DNA from: Sphingobacterium chungjuense
Lineage (GTDB): Bacteria; Bacteroidota; Bacteroidia; Sphingobacteriales; Sphingobacteriaceae
Assembly: GCF_011316935.1 (NCBI RefSeq)
Contig: NZ_WLYS01000008.1
Location: 88,335 to 152,334, forward strand
Direction: 5' to 3'
DNA length: 64,000 nucleotides
In this document: positions 50,952 to 57,470 of the stretch, one piece after another
Position numbering within the stretch: position 1 is the first letter of the stretch
How the letters are laid out: every line of letters starts with the position of its first letter
Program-made: the position numbers and the translations under genes
The notes under the pieces: model-generated
Database searches by the model: none
Told to the model about the DNA's origin: nothing
The model's input: only the letters and a program-made list of their open reading frames with translations

Positions 50952-51140
50952 TTACCAAGTTTGCTGCCCAGCAACATTAGTTCCATCTTCCCATTCTTCT
51001 CGCACATCGTTTGTGCTGCTTACGGGCGTAACTGTTGCTGAGCCAGCAGCTATACTATATTCGACATGAATGGATGTAGTAGAAATTTTTGGTGGCGTAT
51101 AAACCATCTTTTCGCCAGTAGATGTTTTTTTCATTTTCAT
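50952..51140 (-). CDS. Short peptide of unknown function, 62 residues
   Basis: The ATG at 51140 (MKMKKTSTGEK) is the likely start; a longer frame reaches 51170. The peptide has a polar N-terminus, then YTPPKISTTSIHVEYSIAAGSATV and an acidic, tryptophan-containing end (VREEWEDG to the terminal TW). I recognise a pattern shared by many small Bacteroidota proteins (aromatic-Pro start, then VEYxIAAGSA, then acidic EEW) but no known function. No clear signal peptide. It is the first gene of a tight unit with the LuxR-type regulator and the fimbrillin-like lipoprotein. Confidence 0.6.
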   Translation of the reverse strand: MKMKKTSTGEKMVYTPPKISTTSIHVEYSIAAGSATVTPVSSTNDVREEWEDGTNVAGQQTW

Positions 51141-51545
51141 GGTAGGAGTAGATTCGCTAAACGATGTCAAGTATTTGCATGTACGAGATTAGGTTAGCAA
51201 AAAGCTTTCCAGAGGCAGGAAAATAATTTTAAACGATAAAATTGTAGCTGTATTACTACATTTCTAATACATCAGTTTGGCATTATGTGGAATTATGTGC
51301 AGTGAGCAAGGATTTATGGGGATGTTTTTTTTGTGATCTAATTTTGGCCATAAAAATTTAGTAGTATTCTATATAAAAAATTATATAGCAAAAATTTGTT
51401 ACTTTTAATGTCGTTTTAAATCTACAATATAAAATATTTGCGTTTGAAATGTCATTATAAAGGTTAGGATTGCGATATTCCTGCCAGTATTAAAGTATAT
51501 TTAGAAAGAGATTAACTATAGTCTTTACCCTAAAGCCATCTAATT
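51141..51545. other. AT-rich intergenic region with an 8-bp palindrome
   Basis: About 400 bases without a recognised gene between divergent small genes. CTATATAA (51369-51376) is mirrored by TTATATAG (51381-51388) with four A between, a possible operator. No terminator or RNA gene was identified. Confidence 0.45.
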
Positions 51546-51749
51546 ATGAATAATAAATGCCTCTCATTACACACTTGTACAGGTGGACCGATACAGTTTC
51601 CGGTAGATGAAATCCTTTGTTTTTCATCAAGCCGATTTACTTGTAATAAATGTCAAGGATCAATCCTTTATGCCAAAAACAAATTGATACACGTTAGCGA
51701 AAGACCGTCTTATATAAGTCATCTAATTCACCTAGCTGAATGGAGTTAG
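51546..51749 (+). CDS. Small protein, LytTR-like fold possible
   Basis: 67 residues from an ATG. The pattern IQFPVDEILCFSSSRFTC...GSILYAKNKLIHVSERPSYISHL resembles short LytTR-type beta-rich DNA-binding modules (I..I..f.s....c....g....y.k....hvse...). It may be a stand-alone small regulator or a chance ORF. Neighbours give no help. Isolated, with no RBS. Confidence 0.4.
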   Translation: MNNKCLSLHTCTGGPIQFPVDEILCFSSSRFTCNKCQGSILYAKNKLIHVSERPSYISHLIHLAEWS

Positions 51750-51930
51750 ATTAGTATTGCGTTGCCTGCAATCCGATTGCCACTATTTTTAGATCTTTAA
51801 TTGTAAATGGTTTTCAGCTACTAGAAATCGGAAGAATCTTGTGTATCGTAATGCGCTATAATAGTAGAGATTGCTATCAAAGATTTTTTTAAGATTCATG
51901 GCTCGATATTTTGGAAACAGCTTTGTTAGA

Positions 51931-51962
51931 AAAAGAGACCTCGGCAATTCGAGGCTCTTTCG
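51931..51962. terminator. Intrinsic terminator, mainly for the lipocalin-like lipoprotein gene
   Basis: AAAGAGACCTCG (51932-51943) pairs with CGAGGCTCTTT (51950-51960) with one bulged base. On the minus strand it is followed by five T and lies 4 bp beyond the lipoprotein gene's stop. Confidence 0.78.
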
Positions 51963-51964
51963 TA

Positions 51965-52336
51965 TTACAGCCTTTTCATATTTAAGGTAGCATTACCTTC
52001 AGATAATGTAAGGTCATTTCCACTAATTCTGTATTGGAATCCAAAACGCCTGTAATCTTCGTCATCATATCTTCTAAAGTTGATGTGTACTGAATCCCTT
52101 GTGATCTCATAGAATCCGAAACCGTCTACTGTTGATAAGAAGGTTTTGTCTGCTCTAAATTCAAAGTATTCTTCGCGATCGTTTATTGTGTCAATCATAA
52201 TGGTTCCATCGGATACGTATCTTTGCTCAGAAAATACAAACCATCTTCCTTGAATTTCATCGAGGTTTAGATCATCATTCTTTCCGCAAGAAGCTAATAT
52301 AATGATGGAAAATAATAGGGTAGTCAAGTTTTTCAT
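51965..52336 (-). CDS. Lipocalin-like lipoprotein
   Basis: 123 residues. Lipobox LASC (Cys17) after MKNLTTLLFSIIILAS. The mature part has the lipocalin-like start LDEIQGRWFVFSEQRY and an eight-strand pattern ending LTLSEGNATLNMKRL. Small lipoproteins of this fold are frequent in Bacteroidota; ligand and role are unknown. It is a single-gene unit with its own terminator. It shares the fold, not obvious sequence, with the two lipoproteins at 56375 and 56859. Confidence 0.78.
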   Translation of the reverse strand: MKNLTTLLFSIIILASCGKNDDLNLDEIQGRWFVFSEQRYVSDGTIMIDTINDREEYFEFRADKTFLSTVDGFGFYEITRDSVHINFRRYDDEDYRRFGFQYRISGNDLTLSEGNATLNMKRL

Positions 52337-52615
52337 GTCTATGAAAGATCAAAAACGATGCCTACTGGTTGATAATGTAGTTTCAATGCAAGTAACGTGT
52401 TTGTCCAGACTAACTTTTCACTTGTCACTTTTCTAATATTGTTGTTGGTTAGTTATCTAAGGTATTTTTCATAATATCAACCAGGATGATTTGATTGTGA
52501 TGATTAGGTCTTATCCGTCAATAGCTTTACCGTTTTTGGGTAAAACCTTTACTATCAATGAATGAAGAAGCCGTTAGAAGATTTATCTATTCAGAGGAAG
52601 AAAACGTAATTGCTG

Positions 52616-52801
52616 CTAATACACTTGTATAACAACCCAGTCTTTTGTGTTTCGGCTAAAATCGCCTAAACATCGAGCCGAAAATTTGTATAAGCGCTCA
52701 TTCACAATAATAGAAATGTCATAAAAGCTTACAGAAGATGTCATATCTGTTAGAAGTTCTTCCAGTATTATAAGAGCGCTTATTGACAAATCGTTTCTCA
52801 T
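52616..52801 (-). CDS. Hypothetical small protein
   Basis: 61 residues from an ATG at 52801 (MRNDLSISALIILEELLTDMTSS...), ending WVVIQVY. Amphipathic start and beta-like end, no family recognised. A LacI-type palindrome lies 83 bp upstream. Codon use is plausible but the ORF could be spurious. Confidence 0.35.
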   Translation of the reverse strand: MRNDLSISALIILEELLTDMTSSVSFYDISIIVNERLYKFSARCLGDFSRNTKDWVVIQVY

Positions 52802-52883
52802 ATGTTGAAGTAGGATAATTCAAAGGTATAAGAAATTTAGGCTATTTTAATACTGTATAGACAACTTACGGAGCTTTTTCGCA

Positions 52884-52899
52884 ACGCAATCGATTGCGT
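52884..52899. promoter_or_regulatory. 16-bp perfect palindrome, LacI-family operator type
   Basis: ACGCAATCGATTGCGT is perfectly symmetric around a central CG and is flanked by TTTTTC and GAAAAA. The form matches operators of LacI-family regulators (compare the PurR box ACGCAAACGTTTGCGT). It lies between the small ORF at 52616 (minus) and a -7 element at 52938 (plus). No LacI-family gene is in the window. Confidence 0.55.
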
Positions 52900-52937
52900 G
52901 AAAAACATTATTCTGCATTTTTGTAAAAAAGGCAAAC

Positions 52938-53027
52938 TATATTTGTCTTAGATTTCCATGTGTTCATGTAAATCTTAGCAGCTCTTAGCCCCTCGTCAAA
53001 GGTTGACAACCCAGAGGGGCTTTATTG
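52938..53027 (+). ncRNA. Possible small RNA of about 75 nt (promoter plus terminator, no ORF)
   Basis: A perfect -7 element TATATTTG (52938-52945) is followed 42 bases later by a strong hairpin, AGCCCCTC (52987-52994) with GAGGGGCT (53014-53021), then TTATT. No ORF lies between. A -33 TTG is not well placed. This could be a short regulatory RNA or the leader of a deleted gene. Confidence 0.3.
52987..53025 (+). terminator. Intrinsic terminator
   Basis: 8-bp GC-rich stem (52987-52994 with 53014-53021) and a T-rich tail on the plus strand. The stop of the minus-strand SRAP fragment touches it. Confidence 0.7.
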
Positions 53028-53165
53028 TATCCCATCCTGAATATTTGCCACATTCGTATCTGTACCTCGGATCTTGGTTACCTCAGTAGTGCGGTGGCTG
53101 GCCAACTTTACTTTGATCATTTTCCGTAATTCCTTTTTTCCGGGAGTAGCTGTATGATAGCACAT
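53022..53165 (-). pseudogene. Truncated SRAP (YedK/HMCES-like) gene, N-terminus only
   Basis: From the ATG at 53165 the peptide begins MCYHTATPGKKELRKMIKV, which matches the start of Bacteroidota SOS-response-associated peptidases, where Cys2 forms the covalent link to abasic DNA. After about 20 residues the similarity ends, and the frame stops at residue 47 inside a terminator hairpin; full proteins have over 200 residues. It is most likely a fragment left by recombination. It starts 2 bp after the membrane-protein gene upstream. Confidence 0.5.
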
Positions 53166-53167
53166 AA

Positions 53168-53353
53168 TTAATAATTGAGAGGTGGTTCCTGTGGATCGAT
53201 GTTGCATACAAAACCATAAGAGAATGATACAAATCCTAATATGAATAAGGGCACTTCAAGTAGAGTTTCTAAAATGGTAGTATGAATACTGTAGGCATAT
53301 AAGGCTATTCCCATTATGGATATGCCCAAGGTTATAAGTAGGTAGGTTTTCAT
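53168..53353 (-). CDS. Small membrane protein, two helices
   Basis: 61 residues (MKTYLLITLGISIMGIALYAYSI...). Two hydrophobic segments at about 4-24 and 31-52 and a short polar tail (DPQEPPLNY). Function unknown. It precedes the SRAP fragment in the same direction. Confidence 0.55.
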   Translation of the reverse strand: MKTYLLITLGISIMGIALYAYSIHTTILETLLEVPLFILGFVSFSYGFVCNIDPQEPPLNY

Positions 53354-53451
53354 GTTAAATTTACGTATACAAAAGTCATACCCAATATTAATCGATATGA
53401 AATACGTTACATTAACACATAAAGTTCTGCGTGGTTTGCGCGGTCAATGAT

Positions 53452-53649
53452 TTAATAGTTTCGCTCTTGTGCTTTGGTTTTTATCTGGCCGCTCTTAATC
53501 ATCTCGATAAACTTATTCATATGCCTAGGGAGCAGCCATCCTCCAAGGTTATGTATGTGCCAGCTGTAGATACCAGTTTGCTCATGTTTTAGAATATAGC
53601 TACGGTAGTATCGATTGATTATTACGCTCCAGTGACAACCACCATTCAC
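53452..53649 (-). pseudogene. 5'-truncated hypothetical ORF
   Basis: 65 residues from a GTG; the frame remains open a few codons further (VGW before the GTG) without an ATG. The composition (HWSVIINRYYRSYILKHEQTGIYSWHIHNLGGW) looks coding. Its start abuts, by 10 bp, the start of a divergent ORF that also lacks ATG, which suggests a recombination joint rather than a native gene start. Confidence 0.4.
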
Positions 53650-53659
53650 CCATCCGACA

Positions 53660-54052
53660 GTGTTAGATTATTCGTTTATAAGCGAATTTAAAAAAGATGT
53701 AGATCTTTATGATTTCGATGTTGCTATACGAAATATAGAAAAGAGAATATTAACCTCATCATTGTCTGATGAGGATTTTAACGGATACACTCTCTTGATA
53801 AAAACGATATTAATAGCCGGAGATTATCATTCTAACCCAACTGATGGTAAATCATCAATTAAGTCCCGGTCTTATGGAGGTACCGCAGCGAGATTAGCGC
53901 TATCTAAAGAGAGCGCCGCTTGTGCAGTTTCAGTAGCAGCAAATGCGGTATCGACTTACGGACTAACAAGCTGTTTTGTGCCAGGTCCCAACTGCTGGGC
54001 AGCTGCTGCCGGAAAAGCCCTATCTTTATCTGGAATATATTTAAGTTGTTAA
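53660..54052 (+). CDS. Toxin- or bacteriocin-like protein with Cys-containing hydrophobic C-terminus
   Basis: 130 residues from a GTG; no ATG in frame, so the 5' end may be missing. The N-terminal half is a charged helical segment (SEFKKDVDLYDFDVAIRNIEKRI). The C-terminal half is Ala/Gly/Ser-rich with four cysteines (AACAVSVAANAVSTYG, then SCFVPGPNCWAAAAGKALSLSG, ending LSC). The build recalls small antibacterial peptides or the end of a larger toxin, but no family is recognised. A 50-residue membrane protein follows 31 bp downstream and a terminator closes the pair. Confidence 0.5.
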   Translation: MLDYSFISEFKKDVDLYDFDVAIRNIEKRILTSSLSDEDFNGYTLLIKTILIAGDYHSNPTDGKSSIKSRSYGGTAARLALSKESAACAVSVAANAVSTYGLTSCFVPGPNCWAAAAGKALSLSGIYLSC

Positions 54053-54083
54053 GGAATATATTTAAATTGTTAAAAAGCGTTTT

Positions 54084-54236
54084 ATGTCTTCAAACACTAT
54101 AGTTTTAATCTTCGTCATCATCTTACTAGGCCTAGCACTATGGTTAGAGTCACATTTTATAGTTATTGCCTCTTTGTGCATATCTCTAATTATATTCGGT
54201 GTTAGAGTTTTTACAAGAAAAATTGATAAAAGATAG
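54084..54236 (+). CDS. Small two-helix membrane protein, possible immunity protein
   Basis: 50 residues, MSSNTIVLIFVIILLGLALW then LESHFIVIASLCISLIIFGV and a basic tail (RKIDKR). Two membrane helices separated by a short turn. Small membrane proteins directly after a bacteriocin-like gene are often immunity proteins; here that is inference from position and shape only. Confidence 0.5.
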   Translation: MSSNTIVLIFVIILLGLALWLESHFIVIASLCISLIIFGVRVFTRKIDKR

Positions 54237-54253
54237 AGCTACGATGAAGATCC

Positions 54254-54298
54254 AAAGGGTTAAGGTTGTATTGTAGAATGTAACTTTAATCCTTTTTA
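54254..54298 (+). terminator. Intrinsic terminator after the toxin-like/immunity-like pair
   Basis: AAAGGGTTAAGGTT (54254-54267) pairs with AACTTTAATCCTTT (54282-54295), allowing two G-U pairs, followed by a T run. It closes the two-gene unit 18 bp after the second stop. Confidence 0.7.
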
Positions 54299-54416
54299 TT
54301 TTATCCAAATAGTATCATTAGTCTGAGATTGGAATTTAAGAAAAGCACCTGTTAGTTATTCAAGATGCTTTGGAAAATATTAGGGAGGAGGATTTGATTG
54401 GAGAAGTATGGATATG

Positions 54417-54443
54417 AAAAACCCCTCGCTTGGAGGGGTTTTT
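54417..54443. terminator. Strong bidirectional-type terminator
   Basis: AAAAACCCCTC (54417-54427) pairs perfectly with GAGGGGTTTTT (54433-54443) around GCTTG. It stands before the first phage-like gene and may mark the edge of a module. Confidence 0.85.
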
Positions 54444-54577
54444 CGTTATTATACTCATTCAGTCGCTTTGAAGGCCGGAGACAAAATGGTTGGAAACATT
54501 AAAATAACGCGCAGCAGGAGGCAAACTAAAGCGCATTTACTCACAACGGGCAATCGCCCATTAAACTCTAACAAAGA

Positions 54578-55159
54578 ATGAAAGGACGTATTTCGTCACG
54601 GGGTGCACAGCAAGGCAGTACACTACCCGAAATCGGTAGAATCAAAGTAGGAGAGAAGTCCCAGCGTGGGCTACCTACATCACTAGACTATTTTCGGGCC
54701 ACCGGAAATTTTGCCAATAGATTCCACAATCTATTTGGCGACACACCCACAGAATTGCATGTAGCGTTTGTTAGCAACAATCTTGCAGAAGTCTGCAATG
54801 AGCAATTTGAAGCTTGGGATAAGGGCAAGCGATGGGGTTATGGCGATGCTGAAACTTTTACAGTTTGGGATTCGGCAGGCGGATCAGAAGGTAAGGGCGG
54901 ATAAGAGCTCGCACTTACAATCCAGTATACAAGAAGAAGAAAAAGAAAATTGAAGGTAGGTGGGAACAGTTGGAGAAAAACCAACGTTTTAAAGCATATA
55001 CTAAAATTACTAAGTCTTTGATCGGAGATGTAACATTTCAAATGTGAAGAAATCTGTGCTTATATGCTCGTTAACAGATCATCGGGTTATGTGGATGCTC
55101 GTGAGAATGTTCTAAAAGAGATGTTATCAAATACATACAATAATCTTCCTGCTCCTTAG
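54578..55159 (+). pseudogene. Frameshifted phage gene, recombination-directionality-factor-like N-terminus
   Basis: The first 108 residues (54578-54904) contain RIKVGEKSQRGLPTSLDYFR and LHVAFVSNNLAEVCNEQFEAWDKG, which resemble the phage Gp3-like recombination directionality factor family. A stop then interrupts the frame. Coding-like sequence continues in another frame at 54895-55047 (RARTYNPVYKKKKKK to DVTFQM) and in a third at 55048-55159 (EEICAYMLVNRSSGYVDARE to LPAP). I read this as one phage gene broken by at least two frameshifts. The family call rests on memory of the pattern. Confidence 0.45.
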
Positions 55160-55355
55160 TCCGTAAAAATTGTTCCTATTTCTTCAAAGATATTTGGAAA
55201 TAAATTGTTGCTAACTATTTACTGTACTTACAGCACTAGCTTCTAAGCAGCCCCTCATTATTTTTTTATTTTTATAGAAAATTATGATAATATACAAGAT
55301 TTTCTGGACCTCACTTGTTATGGTACATCGTAAAGTATCGTGCGACCTATTTTCC
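55160..55355. other. AT-rich spacer before the lipoprotein array
   Basis: About 200 bases between the broken phage gene and the first promoter cassette. No gene recognised. Confidence 0.4.
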
Positions 55356-55363
55356 TATATTTG
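55356..55363 (+). promoter_or_regulatory. -7 element (TATATTTG), lipoprotein cassette copy A
   Basis: Lies within CCTATTTTCCTATATTTGC. An ATG 16 bases from its first base opens a three-codon mini-ORF (ATGAAATTATGA) that overlaps the lipoprotein start at 55380 by ATGA. Confidence 0.65.
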
Positions 55364-55379
55364 CTGAAATTATGAAATT

Positions 55380-56225
55380 ATGAAAGCATTGAAATGTATA
55401 CTATCATTGGCAATACTAATGATTGCAGTAGTCGGTTGTTCCAAGGATTCTGTCATTTCAAAAGATCCTGTCATCGTTGAAGAAAACAATCTCGGTAAAT
55501 TGATCGAAGTAAGGTCATGGTATCAGAGCTACCCGAATGGCAGAATTAGTACAAGTAAAAAAGAATGGGAATATTGGAAGTATGATAACTCGGGTAAATT
55601 GTTGAGTAGTAAAACTAATGAGACTTATAGTTACGACAATAGCTCGGGCTATCCAATAACCAAACTTTACACTTATGATACTGACGGAACTATCAGTGAA
55701 TGTAAGATTGAGCAAGGAGCTTCTAAGCTAACTAAGAAGTACTATTATAATATGGATAAATCAATCGCTTCAGAAGAAGATTGGATTAATTCCCGCCTGA
55801 TGGATACACATAATTTCACTTATAAAGACGGTAAGATATCTGAGATACATACTGACAATTGGTATGGAATTTATAAATACGATTCCAAATTGCAACCTGT
55901 CACTATAGATTATTTTAGAAGTGATAAGAAACCATGGGTTACCCACACGTATACATATGACAATAGAGGTAGTGTAACTAAGAAAAGTTACCATAGCTTG
56001 GAAACAGGTGAGAGGATGGTGTATTATACAGCTGCTCATGAATATGATAACAGGGAGCGCATCACTAAAAAAACTTTTAGAGACGGAATAGGGTTCGACT
56101 ATGATTATGAAGTCGTTTCACAATATAACGACAAAGATCAACTCCTTTCTCAAAAAATAGGGACAATAACTAATTCTGTATATATCGATTGGATGTATAT
56201 TACCTATGAATATATTTATAAGTAA
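55380..56225 (+). CDS. YD-repeat-like lipoprotein
   Basis: 281 residues. Lipobox VVGC (Cys20). The mature part consists of about ten tyrosine-aspartate-rich beta repeats (WKYDNSGKLLSSK, YTYDTDGTISE, FTYKDGKISEI, YTYDNRGSVTKKSYH, HEYDNRERITKK), the pattern of YD/RHS repeats that form beta-shells. As a short lipoprotein it is more likely a surface or periplasmic structural protein than a toxin carrier. First of an array of lipoprotein genes with a shared promoter cassette. Confidence 0.75.
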   Translation: MKALKCILSLAILMIAVVGCSKDSVISKDPVIVEENNLGKLIEVRSWYQSYPNGRISTSKKEWEYWKYDNSGKLLSSKTNETYSYDNSSGYPITKLYTYDTDGTISECKIEQGASKLTKKYYYNMDKSIASEEDWINSRLMDTHNFTYKDGKISEIHTDNWYGIYKYDSKLQPVTIDYFRSDKKPWVTHTYTYDNRGSVTKKSYHSLETGERMVYYTAAHEYDNRERITKKTFRDGIGFDYDYEVVSQYNDKDQLLSQKIGTITNSVYIDWMYITYEYIYK

Positions 56226-56358
56226 TTTAGCGATTTTATTCTTAGTTGACTAGTAAAAGGTGTGGCATATTTCACCTTAGATCCTTTTCCTGGGTCGGCA
56301 GTGACTAAGGATGTTAGTATGGTATGGAAAAACGTAGATGTCGAATGAACTATTTTCC

Positions 56359-56366
56359 TATATTTG
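56359..56366 (+). promoter_or_regulatory. -7 element (TATATTTG), lipoprotein cassette copy B
   Basis: Same context (TATTTTCCTATATTTGGTGAA) as the other copies. ATG 16 bases from its first base, giving a leader of only a few nucleotides. Confidence 0.65.
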
Positions 56367-56374
56367 GTGAAAAT

Positions 56375-56770
56375 ATGAAACTACTTCGATACTTACCTTT
56401 AATTGTAGTCGCACTGTTGAATTTGCTTGGTTGCTCCAAAGACGATGAGCAGTACAATACACATATCATTGGAACTTGGGAGATGACACATTGGAACGGC
56501 CGAGCTGTAACCGATTACCCACAGGGGATACCTTATGGTTTTCCTGTCAATACAACACTAACTTTTGAATCTGGAGGTGCATACTATGGTACTGGTTTTT
56601 TCAATGATGGATTTGGTGAGTATAGCATCAATGGACGCAACATCGTCATCACTATGAGTGGAATTGAAAAGATGAGTTATATTATAAAATCGATTGATCG
56701 CAATACCGCAGTTTTAGATGCTGTAATTGCAGACGATCCTACTGAGATTAAGTTGAAAAAGATGAATTAA
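56375..56770 (+). CDS. Lipocalin-like lipoprotein (paralogue 1)
   Basis: 131 residues from the ATG at 56375; the frame extends upstream through the promoter cassette but that part is not coding. MKLLRYLPLIVVALLNLLGC is the signal peptide with lipobox LLGC. The mature domain has IIGTWEMTHWNGRAV, FESGGAYYGTGFF, YSINGRNIVITMSG and ends EIKLKKMN, a lipocalin-like small beta barrel. It is closely similar to the next gene, so the two are tandem duplicates. Confidence 0.75.
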   Translation: MKLLRYLPLIVVALLNLLGCSKDDEQYNTHIIGTWEMTHWNGRAVTDYPQGIPYGFPVNTTLTFESGGAYYGTGFFNDGFGEYSINGRNIVITMSGIEKMSYIIKSIDRNTAVLDAVIADDPTEIKLKKMN

Positions 56771-56842
56771 TGGATAGTACTGGTTGTTTGGGTATGATGT
56801 AGCATTACGGGAAAACGTACTTACTACTGCGGCCTATTTTCC

Positions 56843-56850
56843 TATATTTG
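56843..56850 (+). promoter_or_regulatory. -7 element (TATATTTG), lipoprotein cassette copy C
   Basis: Preceded by ATTACGGGAAAACGTACTTA and the common CCTATTTTCC; ATG 16 bases from its first base. Confidence 0.65.
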
Positions 56851-56858
56851 CTGAAATT

Positions 56859-57239
56859 ATGAAACTAATTCGATACTTACCTCTAATTGTAGTCGCACTG
56901 CTGAATTTGCTTGGTTGTGTTAAAGATGAGTCTTATGCAAGGCAGATCATTGGGACATGGGAAATCACTCATTACGACGGGCGAGTAGTAGCAGATCATC
57001 CAGAAGAATTCCCTCAACCTAGAAATATGACTTTTCAGTCCGATGGTGCATTTTATGAAACTGGAACTTCCCGTGATGGATTCGGTTCTTATTCAATCAA
57101 TGGAGGTGATATAATAATTTATATGCAGGGACGTGCGGTTTTCACAATTAAAATAATATCAATTGATGGTAGCAGTGCATTTTTAGATGTGTCAACTCAA
57201 GGAAGTGCTGTTGGTATCAAACTCAAAAAGATGAAATAA
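56859..57239 (+). CDS. Lipocalin-like lipoprotein (paralogue 2)
   Basis: 126 residues from the ATG at 56859. Signal peptide almost identical to the preceding gene (MKLIRYLPLIVVALLNLLGC). Mature part IIGTWEITHYDGRVVADH, FQSDGAFYETGTS, YSINGGDIIIYMQG, ending GIKLKKMK. Signal peptides and promoters are more alike than the mature domains, which fits duplication followed by divergence of the exposed part. Confidence 0.75.
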   Translation: MKLIRYLPLIVVALLNLLGCVKDESYARQIIGTWEITHYDGRVVADHPEEFPQPRNMTFQSDGAFYETGTSRDGFGSYSINGGDIIIYMQGRAVFTIKIISIDGSSAFLDVSTQGSAVGIKLKKMK

Positions 57240-57327
57240 TGAAAAGGATAAAAGGAGTAGTATTGGTTGTTGTGGGGGCGATGTAAGCATTACGGGAAAA
57301 CGTACTTACTACTGCTGCCTATTTTCC

Positions 57328-57335
57328 TATATTTT
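57328..57335 (+). promoter_or_regulatory. Orphan lipoprotein cassette copy D (TATATTTT)
   Basis: A fourth cassette (57290-57346) has the -7 changed to TATATTTT and is followed by ATG AAA ATA TGA and a 16-codon ORF (57352 onward) that ends in TAG. No lipoprotein gene remains behind it. Confidence 0.55.
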
Positions 57336-57442
57336 CTGAAATTATGAAAATATGAAAATAGTATTGGAGGTTCTGGGGGTGTTGTGTTTGGGTATTATGT
57401 AGGATTACGGGAAAACGTAGTTACTAGCGTTATTTATTTTCT

Positions 57443-57450
57443 TATATTCG
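57443..57450 (+). promoter_or_regulatory. Lipoprotein cassette copy E (TATATTCG)
   Basis: A diverged fifth copy (GATTACGGGAAAACGTAGTTA upstream part conserved), 28 bases before the ATG of the Ig-like lipoprotein. Confidence 0.45.
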
Positions 57451-57470
57451 CCAAAAATCAAACAAACATT

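Noticed and set aside
53022..53207. Longer form of the SRAP fragment starting at 53207
   Set aside because: It would overlap the membrane-protein gene, and the family start MCYHT is at 53165.
54768..54953. 61-residue ORF over the RDF-like gene
   Set aside because: It runs in a different frame across the best-conserved part of the phage gene and has no family character.
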